From Rotaria macrura (taxonomy: Eukaryota; Rotifera; Eurotatoria; Philodinida; Philodinidae): a stretch of DNA of 64,000 nucleotides. Below are positions 24,254-36,000 of the stretch, in pieces (position 1 is the first letter of the stretch; each line of letters begins with the position of its first letter). The notes under the pieces are model-generated. The model searched no databases. It was not told the origin of the DNA and was given only the letters and a program-made list of their open reading frames with translations. The DNA is taken from contig OENT01000107.1 of assembly GCA_900239685.1 (NCBI GenBank), positions 27,535-91,534 on the forward strand, in the 5' to 3' direction. The position numbers were made by a program, and so were the translations under genes.

Positions 24254-25104
24254 ATAACTCTCGGACATAAGTCCGAAGTTTTCATATTTATTCTATTTTT
24301 CATTTGATATGTGTAGGCTGAATTCACAAGCATACATTTGGAATGTATGATGCTAAACATGATCAAATAAAATAGGCAATTTAAAAATTGTTTTCTATCA
24401 AAGCAATTTCGCTAAATGTTGTCCATTCTGCCTATTTTGCACATCATTATTTTATTTTAATGCAAAAGGGTGGTCAAAGTCATTGTCTGTCGATATATTC
24501 ATAGACAGCACGTTTACTATTCACCTCTAAATAGAACTACGTAGAATAACATTTTTTCTTTAGATTTTTATCAAAGAAGGCAATATTAACATATATGCCT
24601 TGTATGATCAGATTCGATAAATTAAAAAGTCAAAACATATTGAAAAATCACGTTTGATGATAGGAAAATAACTACTCTACTAGCTATGAAAATAAAATGA
24701 TGCTTGTTTTTCTGTGAATATATACGTTTATATACGTATATAATGTAACGCCTCATCATAACGTCTTTCATGAAGTGAGAGTAAAACAAGCCATGAGAGA
24801 ACGAAAGAAAATATTTTTCAATCACGATATATTCAGAAGAGCAAGAGAAAAATTTTTGGTAGGAAGTTATGGTTTTTTCCTATCCAACTTTTCTTAGCTA
24901 TAATGAGATACGTCATTTCGCAATAGTGAAACATGTTTCAACTCATGACTTGATAAAAAAGACCAGGAAAAAAAAGCAAGTAGAACTAAATAGTAGGCGT
25001 TTATGCTGAATGATGCATTAAAATCAAGCTGCGTATAAAAAACAACCAGGTCAACATATATTCATAATAAAATACTTTACACGAGCATTATTTTTCACAC
25101 AAAC
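24254..25104. other. Intergenic upstream of the ART-TPR gene
   Basis: AT-rich promoter region of the next gene. No discrete site can be assigned. Confidence 0.4.
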
Positions 25105-27248
25105 ATGAATACTGCAAGTTTTACAAATGGTCAAACCAATCTTCAGAATTTGGAAATATTTTCTCTAATTTGGCTTGATGCAAACGTCAATGCAACACAA
25201 GAAAACATTTATGTTCAAAAGAAACTTCGTGCAATTATCAATAATCTCAAAATATTTCATGACCGGAACCAATGCCGACAATATATTGTGTCGTGCTCTG
25301 TACAGGATCGACTTGTACTTATTATCAGTGGCCGATTGAGTGAGGAATTAATACCTGATATTCATCATCTTCGACAGCTCTCCGCTGTTTATATCTTTTG
25401 CATGAATAAAAAGGCATACAAACCATTGGCTAAACGGTTCAGCAAAGTATGAAATGTCTTCATATATATATATGTCGGAGTTGACTCTAAAATTCAGTTG
25501 CCTTTAAAAGTCAACTGAATTTTAGAGTCAACTCCGACATATATGTAACAATTTTAAATTGATTTCATTAACTTTTTTTGAAGATAAAAGGTATCACAGT
25601 TGATCTTGATATACTCATTCGACAGATCGAAGAAGATCAACAAGCTCGAGACAAAACAGAAGAACCATTGACCATGAATATTTATAATGTCAATAACAAT
25701 CGAGACAAATCAACAAGTGAACTCAACGGTCATTTTCTTCATTCTCTATTACTGGTTGATGTTCTCATTAGAATGAAATCTAATGAAAATGACAAAAAAA
25801 AACTTATCAAAGTTCTTGACGAAACATTTTCTGATAATATACCTCAATTGGCTATTGTTCGTGAATTTGAGAGTAATTATAAATCGAAAAAAGCTATATG
25901 GTGGTATACTCGAGATATATTTATATACAGCATGCTAAACAAAGCTCTACGAACGCAGAACGCAGAATTATTACTATTGTTTCGCTTTCTAATTCGTGAT
26001 ATATATAAACGACTAAAATCACATCAATGTAAAAATCCTGTTCGTACGTATCGCTATCAAACTATGTCTAATGAAGAACTGAATTTTCTTCAACAATCAA
26101 TCGGCCAGTATATTTCCATCAATTCATTCTTTTCTACAAGTTCTAATGATACAATAGCATTGTCATTTTCAAATCATTCGAATTCGTCGGATGATTTACA
26201 TCGAATACTATTTATTATTAATGCTGATCCTCGTGTTGTGAAATCGAGGCCATTCGCTGATGTCAGTTCATACAGTTACTTTGGTCATGAGTCTGAAATA
26301 CTATTCATGGTTGGATGTACATTTCGTTTGACTAGTGTTAGTCAAAATAAGAATAGAAACATCTGGGAAATTCAAATGGAATTAGTTGAAGATAATGACA
26401 ATGATTTAAGAGATCTCTTCAATCAGCTAAAGAGAGATTATGGAGGTGGTGAAGACGAAGCTGATCTTCAAGCTTTTGGTGATGTACTACATGAAATGGG
26501 AAAATATGATTCAGCAGAGAAAGTATTTGTCAGTCTCCAAGAGCAATGTTCTTCCGATGATACTTCATATGCTCGTTTATGTGCATCATTTGGTAGACTA
26601 TATAAAGAAAAACGAGACTTTGTTCGTAGTCTACATTGGTTTGAAATAGCCTTGCAGAGAAAAATTCGGTCACATCCACCTGACAACATTTGCATTGCTG
26701 TTCTGACTTGTTGTATTGGAAATATTCATATGGAAAGAAATGAATACAAAGATGCTATGAATTACTATAGTCAAGCGATGAACTATTTCAAGAAAGCGAA
26801 CGCTACGAATCATTCACATGTACCTTCTTTGTATCATGGTGTGGCTCGTGTTTTTTATGCTCAAAATCAATATTCCGATGCATTACATAATTATCAACGT
26901 TCACTAATTATTCAGAGATCACAGTTACCTGCCAACCATCCGAGTATTGCTTTGAATCTCAGTGGTATGGGTGATGTTTATCGCAAACTTGGTGAATACC
27001 AACAAGCCATGACACATTATAAACAAGCGTTGGATATTCGAATACGAACACTACCACTAACACATCAAGACATTGCTTTGAGTTATAAAAATATTGGCCT
27101 TCTATTTGAAACTATTAATAATCCGAAGGAAGTATTAGAGAATTATAAAAAAGCGGCCACAATTTTCAATCAGTCGTTGCCATCTGATCATCCAAATATT
27201 ATCGAGATCAATAAGGATATTCAACGCATCAGTTCAAAATTGACTTAA
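25105..27248 (+). CDS. ADP-ribosyltransferase-TPR protein (bdelloid type)
   Basis: Exons 25105-25446 and 25584-27248 join in phase 0 (...SK|IKGITVDLD...) for 668 aa. Residues 1-130 form the N-terminal module usual in these bdelloid proteins (IWLDANVNAT...). Residues about 255-380 resemble an R-S-E class mono-ADP-ribosyltransferase: Arg271 in TYRYQTMS, the Ser-Thr-Ser motif at 298-300 (FFSTS), and the Glu-x-Glu motif at Glu350/Glu352 (GHESEILFM). These residues bind NAD and catalyse transfer to a protein, so the enzyme should be active. Residues about 405-668 hold six kinesin-light-chain-like TPRs (for example GDVYRKLGEYQQAMTHYKQA), which likely select the target. There is no signal peptide, so it is probably cytosolic. 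Known biology gives no specific substrate. AATAAA occurs about 55 nt after the stop. Confidence 0.9.
25447..25583 (+). other. Intron of the ART-TPR gene containing a 77-nt hairpin
   Basis: 137-nt intron, donor GTATGA and acceptor TTTGAAG. The hairpin at 25468-25544 accounts for 77 nt; what is left, 60 nt, is the normal intron length of this region. That suggests an ordinary intron into which a small element has inserted. Confidence 0.8.
25468..25544. repeat. Perfect 33-bp inverted repeat with 11-nt loop
   Basis: Arm 25468-25500 (ATATATGTCGGAGTTGACTC...) is exactly complementary to 25512-25544, with no mismatch over 33 bp and the loop CCTTTAAAAGT. In the transcript it would form a long hairpin within the intron. 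It may be a miniature TA-rich-flanked transposon or a small-RNA precursor; the sequence alone does not decide. Confidence 0.9.
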
Positions 27249-28960
27249 TTGATTTTTTTCTTATTAAACGGTTTGAATACAATGTATACTGTATAACATA
27301 ACAAATAAACTACATGGAATGCGACAAGCAGAAAATTAATCAATAAAAATAGAACTCATGTTTGGAATAAAAAAAATTTAGTCGTTCTAAATCTCTATAG
27401 ATTTCTATCGTTGTATTCAACTTCTCAATAATTTAAATAAAAAGACGTTTCAATTGAATATTGAAATTTGATTTGACTTCTACCTGATTCAATCTTGAAG
27501 ATTTCCGCGTCAACGAAGAGAATTGCATTGGTCTGTTTAGTCGTTGAAAGACCGAGAAAGAAAAAACACTAGAAATCAGTTTGTAAATAAATATCCAATC
27601 TGATCGGATTTAGCACAATACATGTTCGATGTTGCCAAAGTATAGTGAGCAGTATCAACTTATCTTTTGTAAGGTACATAAACTACTGCACTCATATCCA
27701 AGAACGAATCGACTCGAGAATCTTCAGTTCATTTTTAGTTTGTGTTGATGGTTGTTTCCTATCTTTGAAGACTAGAGATCACTGTAACTATACTTGATTA
27801 GTAATTCTGCCCAGGTAAATGAATCCGTTAGCAGATTTCATCGGAACCTATTGTATCCAATCAATCGATTAAATTTGATCAAATTTTGGGAGATGAATCT
27901 GATGAACAAATCCTATTTTATTAAGCAAGTACTAATTAATAGAAGGTGATATTACTAGAAATGAGTCGCAAGCAAATGTGATATTCGGTCCCGAAGATTC
28001 ACATAGAATTCTGTCAATTTTACAAGAACTCTCTGAAATCCGATTGGATTGCGATCGAAATGATTCTCCTATGTGAACACTTACAAAATACATTTGCGAA
28101 CCTACCCTACTCACTAGATTTTACTCAAAATAGCGATGCCTAACCAATGATTTTATGTCAGTTTAAATATTTCCTATTTGTTTTTTTAACATTTACATCG
28201 ATTATATGATACATATATATCGGGCAATCTTTTAGTTCATCTTTGACTCATTACGTAGATTCTATAGACTTAGCAAAAAACTACAAAATTCCAGGCCCTA
28301 TATTCGAACGGAGAATATGTGACACTGTCGTACGGAGTTGTTTTTGTAGAGCAGTTCTTTTATGAAAAGGTCATGAAAAAGAAGTTCGATGCAGAGAACT
28401 CTTATTTTAAGAAATTTATTAGTCACGGTGTGATTATGGTACTTTTCATAAAAAGAAATATACATATATTTCTATATATACAAGTAGATGCCTATGTACA
28501 AATTCGATTTTTATCGAATTCAGATGAAATTTTCACTAAACGTTTGATTTTTTACCAGTGCTGATGTGTTTGTGGGATGCCGATTAACTTTTGAACGAAA
28601 TCAAGCAGTTACTCTTGGCATGATGGTAACTGGTGTATGTAACAGCCGAAACAAAAAAAACATGCTGAATAATTACATATTTCTTCTTCTGCATGTTGCA
28701 CATATTAGTGTCAGAAGTCTAACTGTGCAGCATGATAGAAAATTTTAAAAAGTACACTTCAGTTTATGAAAGGAGCTATGAATGAAATAAATTTCACGGG
28801 AACGTTTTAGAACGCCTAAAAGAAGTTGCTAAGCATGCAGAGAAGCTACATAAATACACTGGTCTTACAGCATGTGTCAAAAGAATGCTATCAACGTAAT
28901 ATTTATTTTGAGTTCCTTAAGTTCATCGTCCAAACTATAGTAGAAGATCGAAAGAATTCA
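27249..28960. other. Intergenic, no recognised gene
   Basis: 3' flanks of the ART-TPR gene (+) and the lectin gene (-). Short frames at 28319-28748 look fortuitous. Confidence 0.45.
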
Positions 28961-30442
28961 TCAACCTTGCGCAGTATTTGTCTGCCAAATAATACCACCC
29001 GAACTGTCGGTCCATACTAAATTGCCCGAATCTAACATTTGAAAGCAGAACGGAGTCCCAACGCCACCATTGTTGGTCATGGGTGTCCATAAAACAGTAC
29101 CAGTCGTTGAATAGACAACTAGATTACGGTCTGTTTGCAATGCCAAAGAGCATGAAGTGGATGTTGAGCTTTGAGGCGCTGTCCAGATTGCTGTCGAAGT
29201 AACGTTAGCATAAGAGTAGGCTACATAGACCCCGAATTGATTGTTTAATACACCAGCTGCATAGGTGTGAGAAGTAGGTGAATAGAGAAATTGATTGGTA
29301 TTGAGAGTTCCACCTACGGTTGTCACACAAATAGAAGATGGTGGAGCTGAAATAAAATTAAAAGACAAAATACGATAAGGTTCATTCTGTTTTGACAATT
29401 GTCTTGAATATTAATGTTTTCAAAACCTTGTATCTTCAGTTGGATAGTTCTCAGCGAGTGAAAGGTTCATTATTGACTAATTGTATCGGAATTATGTTGT
29501 ATATAGTACTTTTCTGGTAGAGATCCTCTCATCCTATAAATCTTAAATATATGATTGTAGATGATATGATATCATTAGAAATGCTTATAATGGCAGCCGT
29601 TTATCTAGGATAGCGTTATCAGATTTTTGGGTCAAAGTAAGCCTATAACTCGTATGAATGCAATGAACTTGACAAATGTATTTTTTCGAAAATATCTACG
29701 CCTTTTTTTCTTTGTTTTGATTTGTCTATTCGTCAATCTCCTTAACCAGCAACAAGTTCATAATACTAAGAATTGAAATGAATTCACTTCATAACACTCT
29801 ACAACTCGTCGAGGTACTTTTTAACACATCAACATATGGCGGTGCTTATTGTTTTTACTTTTTCGAATTCCCTACAGCTGGATCTATGTTTTTTTATGCC
29901 AACACTAGAGAGCTAACCAAATCCTATTCCATATCACTATTTGAGAGATATCATTCTCTCTCTTAATAATCATCAACTAAAGTTCTCCTGAAAGTCTTCA
30001 AATAGAATGAATTCTCGCAGAAATACAACAATTTTCGGCGATCCAACTAATTTGTTCATTATGACAAGAAGTGGAATCATAGGATATTTGGACATTAATT
30101 TATTGTATGTTCACATTTCTGTGAACTGAAAAACAATTCAAGTTTTAGATCTGCTTTTAACGCTAACTTAAAAAGTTTTACCTGTGGTGGTTGTTGTCGT
30201 AGTACTGCTAGTTGAAGTGGTGGAAGTTGTGCTTGTTGAAGTGGTCGAAGTTGTGCTTGTGCTTGTTGTTGTACTTGTTGTTGTACTTGTTGTCGTAGTT
30301 GTGCTTGTGCTTGTTGTTGTACTTGTTGTTGTACTTGTTGTCGTACTTGTGCTTGTGCTTGTTGTCGTACTTGTTGTCGAAGTTGTAGATGTGCTTGTCG
30401 TCGTCGTCTCCGTCGTTGTAGTACTTGTTGTGCTGGATGATG
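28961..30442 (-). CDS. Bulb-type (mannose-binding) lectin domain behind a Ser/Thr-rich stalk; 5' end not found
   Basis: Two exons are supported: 30182-30442 (261 nt) and 28961-29346 (386 nt, stop TGA). The donor is ACAG|GTAAAA and the acceptor TTTCAG, joining in phase 1. The upstream exon translates to 87 residues almost wholly Thr and Ser, a mucin-like stretch expected to be O-glycosylated. The downstream exon (about 128 aa) is a B_lectin/GNA-type domain with one full sugar-binding motif Q-x-D-x-N-x-V-x-Y (LQTDRNLVVY), a degenerate second site (MLDSGNLVW) and three cysteines. The architecture suggests a secreted or surface protein that holds the lectin away from the membrane. The acceptor at 30443 shows that at least one more exon lies upstream. 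Signal-peptide-like (32243) and transmembrane-like (33400-33484) candidates exist but do not join in a clear phase. Confidence 0.75.
29347..30181 (-). other. Intron of the lectin gene
   Basis: 835-nt AT-rich intron between the stalk and lectin exons. No exon or repeat is recognised inside it. Confidence 0.6.
30182..30442. repeat. Low-complexity Thr/Ser-coding minisatellite
   Basis: The plus strand reads as irregular GTTGTACTT and GTGCTT units, the minus strand as ACA/AGT/AGC/ACG codons for Thr and Ser. All three minus frames stay open, so Gln/Arg-rich and Val/Leu-rich translations of this stretch are artefacts. Only the Thr/Ser frame joins in phase to the lectin exon. Confidence 0.8.
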
Positions 30443-32352
30443 CTTCAAAAAAGTAACATATATTTGGATTGCGGAGCTCTAATGGACATGGTTCAGAAGT
30501 TTAAAAATGTCTTTAGTGTTCTTCATTCTCATATTCAACCAAAGTAAACTCTTTGCATTTTTTTGTCACACTAGTGTAAATACTTAAAAATATTCGAGTG
30601 CACGACTAAGAGTTCACTATTGACGAAAATCAGTAACAGTATTACGATGTGATTTTGCCTCAACATTCTTATAACTTACAGAGCAATAAAATAAAAATGT
30701 TTTCGTCGCTCTACAAACATTGACATTTGTCAATTAGTGGATACAATCGCCGACTCTAATTTTGTTCATGCAGATCATTTTTAATATTTTTAAGCGTCAG
30801 AACGAATGAATACTTTGGAACTCCTATAAAATGACTAGATTTCGTGAGAGATAGTGTCCGACAACATGTGAGAGCGCACCGAAACTACCAATACTGAACA
30901 GATAGGGCTAAATTCAGTTAATTTTCGGATCGAACTTTAGATTACAGTTTATGCTCAGAATATAGTTACGGAACAGATGATTTAGGTGATCAAATGATGA
31001 AGTGCATCATCTGAGAGAAATTCAAACGACACAGGCTATTTTGATTTTATCGATTTGTTACCGACTTTCTCAAGATTAGAAGCTTGAAAAATTAACCAAT
31101 AAAGAGGAATCGAATTGAATGGCCAGTTTTGCTCGAAAATTGAGAAGTACGCTTTTGAATTTTTTTAGATCAGCTGAATGGATCATATTGATTGTGCTTC
31201 ACTAGTAGTCAAGAATAGGCCCAAGAGATCTTTTCAAGAAGTATTGAAATGGCAAATCATAAGAAAAATAATGCTGCCATTGTGAACAACCCTTAAGTAA
31301 CACGAAAATAAATGCAAAAAATCTGATAATTCTTAATGTTCACAAATAATACTAGTCACCAATGCAATCATCAGTCAATGTCAAAATTCACTAGAGGATG
31401 ATGATGTTGAAGAAACCTTAGCAATGTTTTATGTATAGATGTGTTGACTGTTTCTCACACACAGTAAAAGTAAAATATGCTCAACGCTATCCTTTCACAT
31501 GTATATATAATCTAAATTGCTTATATACAATCAGTTGTCAAAGTTTCAAAAAGTTTAGATTTTCATTGCATCCTCTATCATATCATGTAGTATTGATCTT
31601 TCTTGATGGTTTCTTTTCATACACTTTGAATTTCTCTGAGAAATATTTCTGTTATGATTCATTGGTATTGGATGTGCGACATGCCTTGGTTAACAATAAA
31701 TATCTTGAAGGATTCCACGAGAGATGCTTCAGTGGTAGGTGCTCTCTAGCAACAATTGCTTCCAAATCGTACTTAGCAGAACTCTTATTAACTGAAAGAG
31801 TAAAAGCGTGTTGTTGTGAGTGTATCCTAGAGTGCAATCCTCACACTTAAATCTCTCTTCCCTCCATCTCATTACAAGCCCACTCAAATCTGTACCCGTA
31901 CTTTATGTCTCTTCAAATCTAAAGGAGCTCTGCTTAGTACAATCTGAAACCATCGTCCGTGTTACTGTCAGAAGTAAGGATGCAACGTTAACGGTAATTC
32001 ACCTGTCCAAACGGTGTCTGTTCCAATTGGTAAAAGCCGGTATAAGTTATACCGGTCACCAGTGAAATGGCTACTAGTTCTACAAGTTGTCGTCACCGTT
32101 GCATCCCTAGTTGGAAAGTTTTGAAATATTGTCTTTTGTTTTTTTAATACATATACTAGACATGTAAACGTGTCATCAACAATAGTTGTTGAAAATGCAA
32201 ATGCTAACAACCAAAATCGAACGAAATAATATATCTTTATCAAAGATCATTGATCCGACTTGTATACATTGTTGTCATTTTTGAGTTTTTGCTAATGATG
32301 CGAAGTAACTACTAAAGAATGAAAGATTTATGCTATACAAATTAAAAACTTG
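30443..32352. other. Upstream of the lectin exons; small hairpin element, no certain gene
   Basis: No exon can be assigned with confidence. A minus-strand frame starting at 32243 opens with a signal-peptide-like stretch (MIKIYYFVRFWLLAFAFS), a candidate first exon of the lectin gene. At 31979-32106 a 128-bp GC-richer patch begins GGATGCAACG and ends CGTTGCATCC, with a palindrome CCGGTATAAGTTATACCGG inside; it looks like a tiny foldback element. Confidence 0.35.
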
Positions 32353-33055
32353 TTGGACACTTATTTCGTCCCAAATTCATTTCGTCCTTAACTTATTTTG
32401 TAAAATTCACAATGTTTCTCAACAGTTTGCCCTTACACCCTCTTTGATATGCTTAGCTAACTTGAACAAATGACTAAAAGAAAAGAAAGGAAAAATTCAC
32501 ACTGAAATCTTATCTACGACATAAACCTTTTCTCCTATCCTATTTAGCAAGTGTTGTTAACCATACGACTAAATGATTAATATTGAAATTTTAAAGCGTA
32601 AAAGAGGAAATCTGATTGTGTGTCATGATGGATTCGTGTACACGCAACACCGATTGACTGATGAAAAACGTATCTTTCGATATGAAAGCCGCGACTGCAA
32701 GAGGAAATGGGTGTGACTGTTGGAAATTGTCTTTTCCTCGTTCATACATTGATATCCACATTGAACAAATTCGAGTGGGTCAAGAGCCAAAACCCACAGA
32801 GAAGATATATGCTGCTCAGGATTCACGATTAAAACGAATTCGACTCCTTAAAATTTCGAATCGTTTGGAGAGTATCTGGCCAATGTGGCTGCTAAGGCGA
32901 AATTGAAGTTTTGAACTGTTATTCATTCGTAAGCTCACTTTTTATATATTAAAAAAGAAGATTGAAACACATGGCACTCTATATTATACAGAATCATCAC
33001 AATTCATTTTTTCGATGGGACGAAATGAACTGGGAGCGAAATGATAGGGTGCCAA
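32353..33055. mobile_element. MULE-like DNA transposon remnant
   Basis: The left end TTGGACACTTATTTCGTCCC, followed by another TTCGTCC, mirrors the right end GGGACGAAAT...GCGAAAT...GTGCCAA in inverted orientation, giving terminal inverted repeats of roughly 40 bp with mismatches. The heptamer AAAAACT abuts both ends (32344-32350 and 33054-33060), a possible target duplication. The inside carries a broken FLYWCH-type finger, a domain often found with Mutator-like transposases. At about 0.7 kb it is an internally deleted copy. Confidence 0.55.
32581..32716 (+). pseudogene. FLYWCH-type zinc-finger fragment
   Basis: One plus frame reads RKRGNLIVCHDGFVYTQHR, then KRIFRYESRDCKRKW, and stops at TGA 32714-32716. 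This fits the FLYWCH pattern (K-x-G-x-x-L-x-x-x-D-G-x-x-Y...R-x-C-x-x-x-x-C), with Tyr in place of the first zinc Cys. Further family-like sequence (DIHIEQIRV and on) continues in another frame up to about 32900. Frameshift and lost ligand indicate a dead copy. Confidence 0.45.
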
Positions 33056-36000
33056 AAACTCAGCTATCAATAGTAACTTCAATCTATTCCAGCTACTCTG
33101 TGGAAAGAAGAAACCAATTTATCAACAACGCGCTTGATATTTCTACCAGCTAATTGTAAAAACAAAATCTGAATCATCAGTGATGTTTCCTTTGGGAAAA
33201 GAATTCCTTTAGACGAAGAGATTTCAGACTGAATAGTTCATAAACTAAACGAGTGTCACATCAACTATATGTTTGCGCTTCGGGGATTTGTACCCCCCCC
33301 TCCCCGCACACGCACCGTCGCATAATCTGTATAGGCCATTTCAACGACCAGCATTTTTATGCATAACATACTAAGTCTGTTTTGATCACACACATATACT
33401 GTGACCACCGATGCTAGAGCTATTCCAGCAAATAAACATCCGATAACAACGCCAATCAAAGTTGGTTTCCAAAGATGACGGCTTCTAAAATCAACACAAA
33501 ACTCATAGAAAGGTGAATCAAAGAGAGAAATCTTGCTTGGCTAGATGGTGATGTTTATCAAGTGTATTTCGATGGATTTTCTCAGTGTTTGTCGGATATT
33601 CTAGTTCATCAGACCAAAAACTTCGTTGATTCGTCATACTTTTTATGAAAATAAGATCGAGCAACTTGTTACAATCACTTCAATAAGCAGCCAAATGTAA
33701 TCTGCTGAAAGAGAACGGTACTTGAAATTGACTGTATTGTTTTGTTTCTCTCTTTCATGAAGCAGCCAACATTGCAATCTTCTCATATGGCTATATAGTT
33801 TTATTTGAAGCCTTAAATATATTATCCATACATCAAATGCATGACAAAAAGAAAAGTAATTAAATTTCTTGACGTAAAAAGGAATCGTACGACAATATCG
33901 ATTCAAATTTACAGTGAAATTAAATTAAAATATACTAAGAAAATGAAACGACAATAACATTTAATAAAATTCTGTGAAAGAGGGAATATACATTATGTAT
34001 TTGCTGGTGATACGTAAAGTTAATAGTTCTTTTCTTAACTGCACATCCATCGAAATCATCGGACTAAAACACGCACCTTTACTAACATCTACATATACAC
34101 AATTTTTGAAAAATTAAATACTATGGATCTAATGTGCGTTTTTCAATAACTAGGCAGGCACATGATCGAAAGAAACTGAGAAAACCGATGTCAGTATTGC
34201 AACTTGGCAAAAGCGAACGGTATTTGAATTTTAAAAAAGCCAGCTTAGAGGTAGTTAACTACTGAGTTTAAAATATAGTGAGAATTCCATTGCATTGTCG
34301 ACGATAGGTTGAAATGAATGTAGTAGAAAATTTTCTAACAATTTTCGTGTCATCATAACATTCGAAAATCAGAAATAATATTGAAGCCGTCTTTACATAT
34401 ATTTTTTGAGAAAGTGAGCTTTGGTCAATCAGCATCGTGTCGGTACAATTTAAGATGTTGAAAACGCATTTACAATTACTTGCACATACCATCTGCATTA
34501 TATTTTTATTCTAGAGATGAAAAACAACATTCTCTACGTTGATCACATCATGTGTTTAGATTTTTCAAAGAACGTTATCGTGATTCATAGGGATTCCCGA
34601 ATATCACCAATCGGTGAGAGTCTGATGTGCATTCACTAGTGTACATGAAGATTAATAAACAGCACCAATGTATATACTGATACCCATCCGCCTCACTCAT
34701 ATTCAACTTTTTATATTCTTCTGTGAGAAATAGTAGAAGTCCATCCAACTTTTTTCAGTTGGGGAATGTCTTATTGGCGAAATTCGAGTAAGCCGAACCT
34801 TCAATAGTAACTGAACGAAAAGAATTTTTGATGGAACCTTCACATCTAGACTCTATATTATTGAACAACATGACAAATCTTAAGATTTTGTGTCGGATAT
34901 AGGGCTAATGCTACCGTTTTCATCATATTCTGATGTTTGAACTGCAAGATAAGATTGTACTGTTGAATTGCCTTCAGTGTTTTCGTTTTCGTCCGCACTA
35001 TCGTCAGAATGTAAGAAAAGATTATTGCCAATTTCAACAGATCACTCATGTCCTGCTTTATCAATAGTGGATGTCATTTTGATATAACTAACATCGAATG
35101 ACAACACATCATTCATCGGATCGCAAACTAAAATGCATCCGCAGTCTTCATCCATGGTCAATCGATCGATTTGAAAAAACTCGATCTATTGATCATCATA
35201 TTTAATACTGATTCATGTATGGAAAGATCTTGTGTTTTCTTATTCTTTCGCACAAAAAGAAAATTATCATACTAGCAAACACATATGGTATACATGTAAA
35301 GAAAGCAAGATAATCATCTTTTCTACGGACAGCGATGAATATATCAAGAAACAGTGAACATGAACATGAGAAGAATTATGAACCTTCCATGATAACGATG
35401 ATTGGAAGCTTTTACAGAGTTGAAAAGGGAACGGTTTCATTGAATGTTCTATCATAAAATAGAGTGGCAAATATTTGTTTTTAAATTCCATTTTTCACTA
35501 AATCTAGGATATTTTAGAGAAAAGTTAGACATCAGAGAAAATTATCAACAGTGTATCGTATACTTTAAATGTGATTGAACTTTTAAATTCATTTGTATAG
35601 TAATACTGTGATTTATATGTCGATGTATTGTAGAATCTATAAGAATCAATCAATGTCCACATTAGGATTAATACTGTAAAATATTCAGTCAGACAACACA
35701 ATCCCTATAAACATTCAACAAAAATGGAGCTAAGATTTTATTCAAAGATAACGAACTTAAAATATAAGTACAAATACGAATATACGGATAGTTTTTCATC
35801 AAGTATAAAGCGTTAAACAAAAGCAATTCAAGATGAACTCTGACAGACAGGTTCTCACAACCTATGCACAGCTTCTTTTTTTCTTTCAAGATTTCTTTCT
35901 TCTACAATGTTCCATATAAATTAGACAAGCAGTGTTCATTATATTCCTTTGATCATATTTTGACTGATTCATATTGTGAATGTTTGCCAATTATTCACCA

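Noticed and set aside
30095..30456. Gln/Arg-rich and Val/Leu-rich open frames on the two strands
   Set aside because: They are other readings of the Thr/Ser-coding minisatellite. Only the Thr/Ser frame joins in phase with the lectin exon.
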